Assembly (NCBI GenBank): GCA_036365515.1
Contig: CM070873.1
Span: 26,890,085-26,954,084, forward strand
Length of the DNA: 64,000 nucleotides
Direction: 5' to 3'
Source: Torymus aiolomorphi
Taxonomy: Eukaryota; Arthropoda; Insecta; Hymenoptera; Torymidae
Below are positions 52,248 to 63,855 of the stretch, in pieces (position 1 is the first letter of the stretch; the number at the start of each line of letters is the position of its first letter). A model generated the notes under the pieces. That model did not search any database, had not been told where the DNA came from, and saw only the letters and a program-made list of their open reading frames with translations. Both the position numbers and the translations under genes were made by a program.

Positions 52248-52496
52248 GGCTGTGTCTTCAATAGAGTGACAAGCATGATATCACACTGCACGGACGTTCG
52301 TGACAGCCTGTGATATCACGCGAACCGTAGGGTGGGGGTAACTGCTAACTGTAAAAAATATACACTTCTCCGTGAACACCTGTTTTTTTCGTAGTTGGCA
52401 GTTACCCCCACCCTACTGTTCGCGTCATATCACAGGCTGTCACGAACGTCCGTGTCAGTGTGATATCACGCTTGTCACTCTATTGAAGACACAACC
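52248..52496. repeat. 249-bp hairpin
   Basis: GGCTGTGTCTTCAATAGAGT pairs with ACTCTATTGAAGACACAACC; further in, GTTACCCCCACCCTA matches its inverse. Arms of about 110 bp. Confidence 0.85.
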
Positions 52497-52642
52497 TAAG
52501 AGCCGTGTCGTGCTGTGTCGTGCTAGGGACAATGTACATAAGAGCCGTGTCGTGCTGTGTCGTGCTGTGCCTTGCCGTGCCGTGCCTTGCTCTTGCCGTG
52601 CCTTGCCTTTTCGTTCCTATATGCTGCGGCCCCAATGGCGGT

Positions 52643-52846
52643 AGGGTGTGTCCAGAATAGGACGGAAACTGCTCGCGCAAATATATACATTAGTAATTTC
52701 TAGTGAAAATTTAGGGATATCTGGTAATTAAGGTTCAAAAGACGGAGATTTTGAACCTTAATTACCAGATATCCCTAAATTTTAACTAGAAATTACTAAA
52801 GCATATATTTGCGCCAGTAGTTTCCGTCCTATTCTGGACACACCCT
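52643..52846. repeat. 204-bp hairpin
   Basis: AGGGTGTGTCCAGAATAGGA pairs with TCCTATTCTGGACACACCCT; the arms of about 95 bp are nearly perfect and include GGGATATCTGGTAATTAAGG. Confidence 0.85.
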
Positions 52847-52865
52847 TAGGGACAATGTACATAAG

Positions 52866-53052
52866 CGCCGTTCCTCTCTGCTCCGCTAGTCCGCTCTGCT
52901 CTGCTCCGCTCTGCTCCGTTCCGCTCTACTCCGTTCCAGAATTCTGAAATAAGTAAAGGGAAAATCGCCTACAAATGGAACTGAACTGAAATTGAATCGG
53001 ATTTGAGCAGAACAGAGCAGAACAGAGCAGAGCGGAGCAGAGCAGAACGGCG
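52866..53052. repeat. Hairpin of 5-bp degenerate repeats (CTCTG/CTCCG)
   Basis: The left part repeats CTCTGCTCCG-like words and the right part repeats CAGAGCAGAACAGAG-like words. The two therefore pair, although each is itself a low-complexity array. Confidence 0.75.
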
Positions 53053-54199
53053 CTTATGTACATTGCCCCTTACGGCGCTTTTTTTTACGCATGTTTAAAT
53101 TGACAAGCGAAACAGGAATACGGTTCGCAGAGCGCGGAATTTGAAATTTGAAAACTGTATTCGCATACAAATTCAAGACATTGGTTAGATTGTCATATAA
53201 ATATAAGTAATATCAAAGTATAAGAATTATTTTTTAATATATTTTTTAAATATTTTTATAAATATATTATATGGTAATATAATGAGTATAATAGATATGA
53301 TACTGTTGGGGGGTTGCAGGTGATCGTAGACTGCAACGCGGCAGAGAGTAACTTTTAATGGCAGATGTGTCGTGTAGGATATCGAGTTTTGCACTTACTT
53401 TCTGTATAACCTCACTTTGTCAATGTTCGAGGCTTTCTGTCAATTTTTGATGTGAAAAGTTTTATAACAGCATAATAAAACAATGGATGTCATCGAAAGA
53501 AGAATCAATGTTATTCAAGTTTGGTTATAGATTTGCTTGAAAGGTTTGAAGAGATGTTACATGAGTGTGAAAAGGCTTTGAAAATAAGGAGATGGTGGGT
53601 AAAGCCACACTTACTCTTTATGTTATTCTAAGAATTCAAAGAAAAAAAATTTTTATAAAGTAAGTGCAAAACTCTATATACACCGTACACGACACATCTG
53701 TCATCAAGTTACTCTCTGCTCAATCACCTGCAACCCCCCAACAGTATCATACCTATTATACTTATTATAATACCATATAATATATTTATAAAAATATTTA
53801 AAAAATATATTAAAAAATAGTTCTTATACTTTGATATTACTTATATTTATATGACAATCTAACCAATGTATTGAATTTTTATGCGAATAGTTTTCAAATT
53901 TCAAATTCCGCGCGCTGTGAACCGTATTCCTGTTTCGCTTGTCAATTTAAACACGCGTGCATAAACACGCGTGAAAAAACACGCCGTAACGCCATTGGGG
54001 CCGCAGCCTCCGCATATCGCAAGGTGCAACGGTCCCGCGAGCCGGTAGCTGTGTTTTTCGTGTTCGCTTAGAGCTTACCGATTATTCAGTTAAAAAACTC
54101 AGAAAACTCGTTAAAAAGGCCTCTAAGAAAAAGTATTGATAATTGTTTCCAACGTCTCTTTTGGAAAAGTACGTTATAGACATTCCAAGTAGCAGTTCT

Positions 54200-54950
54200 A
54201 CCCCCCAGGTCGCATCGCCTCGCCTCGCCTTCGCCGCTACGCGCTGCGCCGCGCTGTGCGCTCCAGCGTTCCAGTTATATCGTTCCGTTCCTACATATGT
54301 ATATAAATTAATAGGTGTACTGCGTCTTTTTATCCTTTATACTCTGTGATTATACTCTGTGATATAAGTGTAAATTGGAGTAGCTGAAATGGAGCAACAA
54401 ATAGATAAATAAATAAATGTTGAAATGTTTTATGAAATAAAATAGGAAAACAAATATTTTTTAAAAGAACAAGAAAAATAACAATACTTAATACTTATAA
54501 TAATTTAATACTTAAAACTTACATATAATGTTGATTTATTCATTTAATGCGTCTTGCACATTCTTGATTAAACAAATGATTTGCAATTCAGAGCATATAT
54601 ACCATGATACATTTGATTAATTACTTTTTGCTCCAAAAAATAATACTGAAATGTTTTTTTAAATAAAATAGGAAAATAAATATTTTTTAAAAAATATTTA
54701 TTACAAAACAAAAATAACAAATTAAGACTTATTATTATTACTTTATTTTTCAATTTTCAGTAATAAAGAATTTTACTTATTTTACTATATTAGAGCACAT
54801 CAATCATGAAGTATACACTATCAAGAGACGCGACATCTATTCGTTTTAGATAGAATATAGGAACGGGACGTCGCGGTAGAGCGAGGCTACCCGCTACAGC
54901 GAGGCGCAGCGAGGCAAGGCGAGACGAGGAGAGAGGCGCAGCGCGGCGGT
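54200..54950. repeat. Inverted GCG-rich short-period repeats around an AT-rich core
   Basis: CGCCTCGCCTCGCCTTCGCC (54212) and GCGAGGCAAGGCGAGACGAG (54911) are degenerate inverted arrays. The core holds a direct duplication (about 54418-54480 and 54645-54730, GAAATGTTT...AAATAAAATAGGAAAA). Confidence 0.55.
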
Positions 54951-54951
54951 T

Positions 54952-55190
54952 AGGGAGTATCTACACTAGGAGCGCGTCATGGCGCGCGTCGAGATGCGCG
55001 TCGAGATGCGCGTCCAAACTGTGCGTTCCAAGCGTGTTCCAATCCATTTCACGTCGTGGATATAGGGTCAGGGTCGATGTAATTAGAAAAGTGAAACGAT
55101 GTGAAACGAATTGGAACGCACAGTTTGGACGCGCAACTGGACGCGCATCTCGACGCGCGCCATGATGCGCCCCTAGTCTAGATACTCCCT
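54952..55190. mobile_element. 239-bp MITE
   Basis: AGGGAGTATCTACACTAGG / CCTAGTCTAGATACTCCCT ends, with arms of about 95 bp containing GCGCGTCGAGATGCGCGTC and TTGGAACGCACAGTTTGG or its inverse. Confidence 0.8.
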
Positions 55191-55388
55191 TATGTACAAT
55201 GCGCCTAACTCTTGATTCACGCGCATGTGCGTGATTAAATACGTGAGTACGAGTTAGTGCGTGACTGAGAATTTGAACCTTTTTTTATTGCATAAATAAT
55301 TGGCCTATGATAAAACTAATTATGGGTGCTATTTGCGCGTGTTGAAAACTATCAATTACCATTGAAACAATTGTCGTATTATCAAGTT

Positions 55389-55558
55389 TATAGCACGGTG
55401 TGTCACGCACTTAGGTCACGCCTATCTGTGACTTACGTAGTCGATTATTGCACCGTGTTTATCGCGCTCGCTGCGCTCGCGCGCTAACCTCACAGTGTAA
55501 AAATGGACTGCTTAAGGCACGAATAGGCGTGACAGCGGACTTAGGTAAACGTGCTATA
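55389..55558. repeat. 170-bp hairpin with CGCTCG tip
   Basis: TATAGCACG / CGTGCTATA ends and tip GCGCTCGCTGCGCTCGCGCG, followed by CTAACCTCAC as in related elements. Confidence 0.65.
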
Positions 55559-55564
55559 AAATAA

Positions 55565-55684
55565 TATACGATACTTATGACTTGAGTGGCCCATCACACG
55601 ACGTGAATTATCGCCCTCGCTACGCTCGGGTGCTAACCTCACGCCGTGCAATAATGGGCCACTTAAGTCACACGTATCGTAATG
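55565..55684. repeat. 120-bp hairpin with CGCTCG tip
   Basis: TATACGATACTTATGACTTG pairs with CACTTAAGTCACACGTATCG; GTGGCCCAT pairs with ATGGGCCAC. The tip is CGCCCTCGCTACGCTCGGG, again next to CTAACCTCAC. Confidence 0.7.
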
Positions 55685-55855
55685 TACTATTTCTATGATA
55701 AAATTAAAACTTTTAATTTTTTTAGCATCATTTTTTACGCGCAATCGAATCATGTTATAATATTTGATGGTTTTTTATATGGGGTGCCAACTTCTAGGAG
55801 TTTCACCGCGGCCGACCGCAGCCAAACGCGAGCGAAGGCACTTAGTTAGTGGCCA

Positions 55856-56160
55856 GGGGCCTCATTCTGATGAGCGTGCGGCGTGACACACACCAAATAA
55901 CGACACAGAGCTGTCTCGGCGGAAATCACGCTTATGCGCATGCGCAAGCCCGATGTTTTTGGTTTTTTTAGTAGGTTTTAGAGGCGCGAGTCGAGGAAGA
56001 CCATGCATGGACCATGGTCTATGATATTGTCTCGTCTCGACTTACCATTTTTACATCGACTCGAGTATATGAAACGCAAGTTTATGTCGACTTATAAGTC
56101 GTCACGTAGACAAGTTTTGCCGAGACAACGTTTTGCCGAGACAAAATTATGAAACATGGG
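55856..56160 (+). mobile_element. Partial terminus related to the 44.9-48.7-kb elements
   Basis: GGGGCCTCATTCTGATGAGC, then CGCTTATGCGCATGCGCAAG and GATGTTTTTGG, and two GCCGAGACAA words, resemble ends of the foldback and 2.5-kb TIR elements. No matching opposite end is found. Confidence 0.45.
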
Positions 56161-57404
56161 AACACGTATTGATGAACTTTAACAAAATTAGAGGAATGGC
56201 GCAACGATTTGAATAGCGCCATTTTTATAATAATTATATGGTTGGAATTTTTTTTCAGCATTTTTAATAAAATTACCAAAAGAATTTATAGTTTTAATAA
56301 TTTTTTTTTCATTATCATTATAATAGCTTAATTCATGCGCGCGCTGCGCACGCTCTATGTACTTTCTTTATTAAACATGTTAAGAATAATTTATTTCATA
56401 TAATCCGGAAATCTTTTTCTTTTAATTTTAATGCATCTTTAATAATTGATATAATACATTTACTCTTCACGAATAATAAATTTTAAGGCTAGAAACTATA
56501 AGCTTATTCGAACATTTTTTTAATGAAGTATTGAATAAAAAATAAGATCTGAACATAATATTGATAATTTATTCTACTAGTTAAATTCATTCGCGCTCCA
56601 TATACTTTTGCTTCCTCATAGAGGAAGCTTTGTGATAGTAAAAAAAAAGTTTATGAGATAATGTGTTAGAAATGTTATATAGCAAATTTGGAATCGAAAT
56701 ACACTATTTTTAGAAAATGTCCGTATGGATGTGTGTGTGTGTGTGTGTGTGTATACGCTGATATCTCATGATCTACTCGACCGATTTTAACGGGAGAGTG
56801 ATCATTTTTTTAGATTTTGCTTCCACAATTGGGATCAATATTCTATTTTTCTAAAATTTAATTTTTTTTTTTATAGCCATTTTTTAATTTTCAAAATTTT
56901 TTTTTTTCGATTTTTTTAATATTTAGAACAAATATTGTTTATATATCATGAATTCTCTGTATGTAGGATAAAATTATCTACAATTTAAAAAAAAAAGTCG
57001 GTAGCTATATTTCGTCATAAGTTATTAATGAAAACGTAATTTTTTGTAAATAGGTTATATTTCGAAATTAAAAAAAGATATTAACATGAATATTTTTTTG
57101 GTTATAAAGGATATTAAGTACTATAACTTACTAAATTTTTAGGATTTTTTATTTATTATTTTTTGAGAAAAAAAATAATTTATAAAAAAAAGTGATTTTT
57201 TTTGTCGTTCAATAACTATAGTAAAATTGGCTTAATCACTTTGAAATTCTTTGTAGGAGTAGATTTTGTATACCAATCAAGTGAGTTCTTTGGGCAAAAG
57301 GATTGATCCATAAATTTCGAAGATATTTGAGGTTAAAATTTTTTTCAATTTTTTTTTAAATCGTAATTTCTCGAGAACGGCTTTATGTATCTAAATGGGG
57401 TGGG
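56161..57404. other. AT-rich repeat-derived DNA
   Basis: Contains a perfect palindrome GCTTCCTCATAGAGGAAGCT near 56610 and a (GT)n run (56741-56758). I see no gene or complete element. Confidence 0.5.
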
Positions 57405-57830
57405 TGGTATTTGAAAGAGAATTAAATTACCTATATTTTCTAAAAAAAATTAATTCTCTAGCTATCACGGTTCTTTTGTTATTAACAAAAACGTAAAAAT
57501 TGAAAAATGAAAAAAAATGAGTTTTATATGTTCAACTATTACAAGAGTAAAATTGTCTTATTCGCTTCAAAATTCATTGTAGAGGTATATTATTGATAAT
57601 TCTCGGATGAGTTCTTTTGGCAAAGTGATTGGTTCATAAATTTCAGAGATATTTGAGGTTAAAATTTTTCTAGACATTTTTAAAATCTATTTCTTGAGGA
57701 TTTTTTTTTTAATTTTTAAATTTTTACATTTCTGTTAATAACAAAAGAACCGTGATAGCTAGAAAATTAATTTTTTTTAGAAAATATAGGTAATTTAATT
57801 ATGTTTCGAATGCTATAAATTACATTCAAA
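57405..57830. repeat. ~420-bp imperfect palindrome
   Basis: AAATTACCTATATTTTCTAA pairs with TTAGAAAATATAGGTAATTT; AGCTATCACGGTTCTTTTGT pairs with its inverse at about 57740. Confidence 0.75.
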
Positions 57831-57978
57831 TACATAGAGCTCTAAATATAAGTTGCAGATTTATAGGCAATTGTGATATATATTTTATGTATGTGAAATT
57901 TTGTGGAAATGTGTAATCTATAAAAATTTGAATAAATTATGTTGGAGTTTTGTTATTTCTGTCTTTCTGAAGTATTAA

Positions 57979-58138
57979 AGGACCCCTCACACAATGTATG
58001 GAAAATAATCATTCGGTCAAATTGGATCAAACTTGGGGAAAAGATAGATCTTGAGGTCCTGAACAAAAGTTCTCATGGGCAAAACCCCCCAAAATTTGAC
58101 CGAATGATTTTTTCCCATACATTGTGTGCGGGGTCCTT
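57979..58138. mobile_element. 160-bp TTAA-flanked MITE
   Basis: AGGACCCCTCACACAATGTA / TACATTGTGTGCGGGGTCCT ends, with ATCATTCGGTCAAATT in each arm; TTAA at 57975-57978 and 58139-58142. Confidence 0.8.
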
Positions 58139-58142
58139 TTAA

Positions 58143-59029
58143 ATATTGGAATTAAAAATTAATTAAAGGAATCAGTAAATTAAGTTTGAGGAAGCTACGT
58201 GCCAATGAATTGGCAGCGGTTTTTTTTGTTAAACATGCTAAGAATAATTTATTCGTTATATATAATATATTGACATAATTTATTTTAAAGAATCTCTTTC
58301 ACTTTTCATTTCAATTCTCGAACCCTTCTTTATTGCTAAAATTAAACACCCCAATCAAAAACTAATCATATTGTTCTTTATTTCTGGCCATCAATTCAAC
58401 AAACAATTATTATGTGTTATTTATTTTTTTATACTAAAAGAAACATTAATTTAATTATTATTTATTTAATACTTTTTACTTTAATCATTTTAATGACAGT
58501 AAATAAAATTAAAGCGACAACCAACATTAATTTGATTATTATTTAATTAATATTTTTCATTTTAATAATTTTCATTCCAACTTGAAACTATAGCTATGAT
58601 GTAGGAAGGTTTCCTGGAAAAGTAATCATTTGTAAATGTCTCCGCATTTGTTTTCTCTCAAACAACTTCTTAATATTTTAATTCATTTTTTAACGGTGTT
58701 CATAAATTTACGTAGTTTTTTTTTACAAGTGAAGACTGTATGTAAGTGTATGTTAATAATTATTGTCTCTTAGAGATGAAATTAAAGGAATATGTACATT
58801 ACGTAAGGAGATTTCAAATTAACAAAAATTTGCAAATAATCATCATTTATTTATGCATCTAACAAATAAATAAATACACTCTGTTATTTTACATCTTTCT
58901 GTTATTTTTAAATTAGTGAAACATCTATGCTCTGTTCAATACGAGAGTAGGTCCTTCCTCTTTTTCCTGTGGTAATAAGTATGTAGATGTCGAACAACAC
59001 TTTCTTTCTGGTATGGCACAAAGCTCACG
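58143..59029. other. AT-rich region
   Basis: Its start (about 58187-58222, GAATTGGCAGCGG) is the dispersed repeat seen inverted near 49.0 kb. Beyond that I see nothing I can identify. Confidence 0.5.
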
Positions 59030-61612
59030 GCACGTAATGTGGATTCGCTCTAAGGTTGCGGTTGGTATCTTTGGCTGTAGCCAACCTTCCAAATTTAAAG
59101 GGAAAGAATGAACTGACCTGCTCCAAAATGTGAGAAAACCTAACCTATCAATTAGACCCACATAGCATGTAAACTTGCTTACTTGCTCCGAAAAAATTAT
59201 CTATAAGAGTTGAGTTAAGAAGTGAGTTAAAAAAAAATGAGAAAATAAAAAAAAAAATAAATAAAATTTAATAAAATTAAATGAGTTTTGTACTTTTTTT
59301 CGTCGAATAATTGTGGAATAATTATGGATAGATTAACTATTGAAGTTGTTACTGTGTGTATAAATTATTTAAGATACGCAAGGCAAGTGTATAAAAGCAA
59401 TTGTTATCCGAAGCAAGTACATGCTATGCGGGTCTGATAGGTTTTCTTAGGCGGGGTCCACAAGCTTCCACGCCACGCACCACTGACATCGCCACGGACT
59501 GTAGTTCGCGCGTTTCACCGTATTCCAAGTTTCTACTGAGGGTTCTACCTTACCGATTCAAAATCAGAAAAATACGTTTGGCAACACAGTATATAAGCAT
59601 CTTGCAAAGGTTAAGGTTGCTGGTTGCTCTAAAACGATTTTACACTTAAATTATTAGCTTTGCATACAAAAGCTTTGATTATTTTAGTACAAAGCATGCA
59701 TAGGTAACATTAATTATCATCGATCATCAATCATCGTGTTACATGTGTATCAGTTGAAATTATTCGTCAAAATTTAGTCGTTGCTTGTTGCTCCAAAACG
59801 ATTTTACGGTTATTTCATATTTTACAGATAATAAATTATTATTAAGTATATAATTTTACAGTAATTATTTTGCAAACAATAACAAAATGAAAAATTAAAA
59901 TTGCTCAATTTTTTAGATACCTAGCAATTTCATATCAAACCATGGATGTGAAAGAAATCCAGAATTGCCAAAAATTAGTGCAAATCTGTGCAAACATATT
60001 ACAGTTGTATAGATATTATAGTTGTACACTCACAGCAGACATACATATTATAATTGAGTAAGTAAACAAATAAATTACCTGTCAAATTCTTTTCAAATAT
60101 TTGATATATAGGGTAGATGTCCGTATAAGTGTGGGTTTAAGAAACTCATCAGTTTTGTTGCATAATAATATCTATTTAAGCTGTATCAGAGATTCCGGAC
60201 GGGTTTATATAGATAATAAAAGTAATAATCTACACGAAACAATTTTTTTTATAGGAAAATATTAATATTTACGAAAGTTACAAGCAATATAAAAAAAAAA
60301 TGTTGTACGCATTTGTGTGCCCTAGCAGACAACAAAGTACATTTTTGTGTGCCCCGTATTAATGTGAGTGTACACGTTTGTGTGCCCCACATTATTGTGT
60401 ATTGATAATATTATCATTGCCAACAAAATTATTTTGTTAACTATAGTGCATTTATAATCAATTTCTAACCCTTGTTTACATTGAATGTTAATTAATTCCA
60501 ATACGGTAAAAACTGCTGAAGGTCGTCAATGCGATATGAAACAACGTTTGTGCGCAGACAACCTAACCTAACTTTTCTGTTCAAGCGCCGATACGAGCAT
60601 GCTCGTATTGCATTTGTGCACACACAAATCTGGACAAGTCGTTTTTCACTGCCCTATTAGTAGACACCATTAATTAAATATTAAAATCAATTGAAAACCT
60701 TTATATTAAGGTTTATTATATAACATAATATTATTTTATGATATAATCAATTGTATCTCACATTAAAATCCTTCCGAAACATTATTTAATGTTACTTTTA
60801 AAAATATCATTTCTTAGCAAGTTTTGATAAGGAAACACCGTGACACACCGCAAACCGTGAAACATATTTTTGAAAGTTCTTTTTTAATGTTATAGTAAAT
60901 GAAAACAAATTAAGTAATTAATTCTATTTAAACTTAATTAACTATACTTTATGAAAAAAAATATTTTAGTGTTACGTTTTTACTCGTTCATTTCTAGGAT
61001 ATGTTTTAATAATAGGGCACACAAATATGGACAGGCACACTAATACGGATCACTACCCTACTCTGGGAAATCACATTGAATTTACTCTTCCGATCTTTGA
61101 ATTCTTTGAAATATGCGTCATTACTTTTGTCATACAGACACAGTTCGTTTCGAATTAAGTTAATAATAATATTTTCCAGTTCAATTTCAGTGCTATCCAT
61201 TTTTGTAACGTAAAGTTATATCTACTAAATTTCGACGAATAATTTCAACTGATGCACACGATGATCGGTGATGATTAATGTTACCTATGCTTTGTACTAA
61301 AATAACCAAAGCTTTTGTATGCAAAGCTTATAATTTAAGTGTAATATCGTTTTAGAGCAACCAGCAACCTTAACCTTTGCAAGATGATTATATACTGTGT
61401 TGCCAAACGTATTTTTCTGATTCTGAATCGGTAAGGTAGAACCCTCAGTAGAAACTTGGAATGCGGTGAAACGCGCGAACTACAGTCCGTGACGATATCA
61501 GTGGTGCGTGGCGTGGAAGCTTGTGGACCCCGCCTTACATTTTGGAGCCGGTCAGTTCATTCTTTTCCTTTAAAATTTGCAAGGTTGGCTATAGCCAAAG
61601 ATACCAACCTTA
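59030..61612. repeat. Large interrupted palindrome
   Basis: Arm B 59449-59778 matches B' 61223-61538 inverted (GGCGGGGTCCACAAGCTTCC and GGAAGCTTGTGGACCCCGCC). Next to B', 61538-61612 matches 59060-59130 inverted (GGTTGGCTATAGCCAAAGAT), but on the left these blocks are separated by about 300 bp. Paired short frames with the word TFWSRSVHSFPL are arm sequence. Confidence 0.75.
60110..61061. mobile_element. ~950-bp TIR element in the palindrome centre
   Basis: TAGGGTAGATGTCCGTATAA at the left and ATACGGATCACTACCCTA at the right form terminal inverted repeats of about 25 bp. The word TTTGTGTGCCC recurs three times near 60310-60400, and a related CACACAAAT word recurs near the right end. No coding capacity is seen. 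Confidence 0.6.
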
Positions 61613-61714
61613 TCATTAGAAGTCAGCGCGCGCGCGTCCGTGTCCGTCCCCGCTAATGTGGTCGCGGCCTAAGAGCGCGCAGTCTATGCCAGAGCCAAGA
61701 CTGCCAAGAGCTTT

Positions 61715-61956
61715 CTACAACCTCACGCAAAAACTGTGCGTGCACGCAAATTTCACTAGATTTCACTAGAATAAGGGGTGCAAGTGCAACCAACCTTGAT
61801 TAAAAATCAAAACTGTTTTCTAACCTCAAACAAAGAAATCTTGGATGGTTTTCTGGAGATAAAGTGTGGCAATTTTTAGTTAAAGTTGGTTGCACAACTA
61901 GCTCTAACAAAATTTAGTGAGATTTGCGTGCACGCAGTTTTTGCGTGAGGTTGTAG
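61715..61956. repeat. 242-bp hairpin
   Basis: CTACAACCTCACGCAAAAAC pairs with TTTTTGCGTGAGGTTGTAG; GTGCACGCAAATTTCACTA pairs with its inverse. The arms are about 60 bp, and CAACCAACCTTGATT / TAAAGTTGGTTGCAC extends them. Confidence 0.75.
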
Positions 61957-62518
61957 ATGGAGCATAAGCGGGCTGGCGGAATCGGTAAAAGTTTTTTCCG
62001 CGCTTGCTTAGAGAAATTCTTTTTGAAATGCTTATCTCATCGACGTGAACGATTTCGCTCGGTTCGGGGAAGTTTCAGCCACGACTTTTGAACGGTCGTC
62101 GAGGAGGAGGAGAGTGTTTTACAGTTTTAGCGCATCTCCGGATCTTTTATTCCACTTTCCATTTCTATTAGATTCGGATTATAACTTACAAGTTATCTTT
62201 TATAGTAATCGTAAGGGTCTCAGTAAAAGTGCACATTTAATCACTTATAAGGTCATAAATGGATTTTAATCTCAGGCCGAAAATTACAGTAACAATACTA
62301 AAGTAATATATTATGTTCATAATTTTTTTAAAAGAAATATTTTACCGTTTTATACAAAAATTTCGTGATTTTATTCATGAAAAATAATAACTTTTATATT
62401 TAAGATGAAAAACAATATTTTATGAGTACTGCGCAAAAAAAGTTTTTGTATCCCGAACATAGGATTTTGCAATTTCTTATGCAAAATGGTGCCTTTAACG
62501 CGTTTGTAATTAGTAAAT

Positions 62519-62707
62519 TAGTACATTACGATATGGGTGTGGAAGGTGATTATTTACCGCAGGAGACATTTTTCGCACGAGCGAAGCGAGTGCGAAAAGT
62601 CGAATGCGGTAAAAATCACCTTACGCACCAGTGTCGTACCGTATTTTACACCACGAGAGCCGAATAATCATATTAAAGTTATGATTTTGAGGTTAGAGTG
62701 GTGTAAT
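62519..62707. mobile_element. Third copy of the 9.1/43.9-kb hairpin family
   Basis: TAGTACATTACGATATGGGT to GAGGTTAGAGTGGTGTAA, with the tip GCACGAGCGAAGCGAGTGCG. The stem (GGTGATTATTTACCGCA and GCGGTAAAAATCACC) differs from the other two copies. Confidence 0.75.
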
Positions 62708-63045
62708 AGCAAAGAAGATAGACGTAAATAGAAGCGCAAAGCCTGCAGGGAAATTGAGGCACCCCGAAGAAGTACGCACCCCGACCACGCGCAGCGCGGC
62801 AGTCAATTTCTAAATGCTACGGGAACAGCTGATGCGCGGCCGGTAACACACCACCCATACCGGCTGCAATGGTAACACGACGTACTTCGTACGTAACATT
62901 GCAAAATTATTATTTACAAAGATCTGTTATTGCTATTGCTATAACAAAAACGATAAATAAAAACAAATTAATCTTAAACTCATACACCTAAACCCAAATG
63001 GGGGAACAACTTATATATTACATACGTGTAACACATTCACGTCAA

Positions 63046-63838
63046 TTCCGTTGGTCCTGTGGATAGCGCGCATGCTTACTATCTTTTTGGTGCGGGTTCA
63101 AATCCATTATCGGATTTTTTTTATATATATATTAATATAGTATAATAAGATTGTTATTTTCTGCCGATTTGAAAATAACAGTAAAATTTCTGAAGTTTTT
63201 TCGCACTCCCGTATATAAAAAATGTTGGATAATTTTTGTTTTATTTACGAATTGTTATATAAAATAATTATAAAAATACTTAAATACTATTTCATGAGAA
63301 ATCATATAGAATACATGAATAATATTTTTAAATAACCATTGTAAATAAAACTGTGAAGTAAATAAAAATAATAATTTAAAGGAAATAAAGAATTTTTCCT
63401 ATATTTAGCTTAAAAAATAATTTACACTCGACCTTTTAAAATAATTTTGAAAGGATGAATTTTTTTATCTGATTGGTTTTTTATTCATATGTTATATTGT
63501 TTAGAGGTATTTTACGTTAGATTTTTATTGTTGTTGTTTTACATAATTTATACAGTTAACTAATGTAATTAAGAATATTAAATATTAATAATATATTATT
63601 ATTTATCATAATAATCATAGCAGAAGTACATAAAATACGATAAGATCTTTTGAATTACAAATACAATAGAAAAAGGCGCCAAAACTATAGTTCGCGCTTT
63701 TAATTTTCACGTTATTTTCAAATCAGCAGAAAATAACAATCTTATTATACTATATTAATATATATATATATAAAAAAAAAATCCGATAATAGATTTGAAC
63801 CCGCAGCAAAAAGATAGTAAACATGCGCGCTCCCTACT
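63046..63838. repeat. Inverted pair of tRNA-like heads (SINE-like ends)
   Basis: 63046-63185 and 63705-63838 are inverted copies. Each contains TGGTCCTGTGGATAGCGCGC (resembling a tRNA A box, degraded in the right copy) and GGTTCAAATCC or its variant (a perfect B box in the left copy), 30-odd bases apart. The interior is AT-rich. This looks like a tRNA-derived SINE head present as a palindrome rather than a functional tRNA gene, because no cloverleaf acceptor stem is apparent. Confidence 0.45.
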
Positions 63839-63855
63839 GAAAAAAACCACATGGG

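Larger units (their letters stand above)
52231..53070. mobile_element. 840-bp insertion bounded by AGGGACAATGTACATAAG
   Basis: The 18-bp word starts the block at 52231 and closes it inverted, with one change, at 53053-53070. It also recurs at 52525 and 52848. The word TTACGGCG lies just outside on both sides. The intact opposite palindrome arm (near 53980) lacks the block. Confidence 0.7.
52188..54013. repeat. Palindrome complex with nested insertions
   Basis: The outer ends GCGGCCCCAATGACGTTACG (52199) and CGTAACGCCATTGGGGCCGC (53984) are inverted. The left arm continues at 53071-53400 and the right arm is 53658-54013, around a spacer of about 260 bp; both contain CTGTTGGGGGGTTGCAGGTG or its inverse. 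The left arm alone is interrupted by the 52231-53070 block. A third copy of the GCGGCCCCAATGGCG word at 52625 shows insertion of the family into itself. Confidence 0.75.

Noticed and set aside
58925..61656. Two frames sharing TFWSRSVHSFPL
   Set aside because: They match only because the region is an inverted repeat; neither has further coding evidence.
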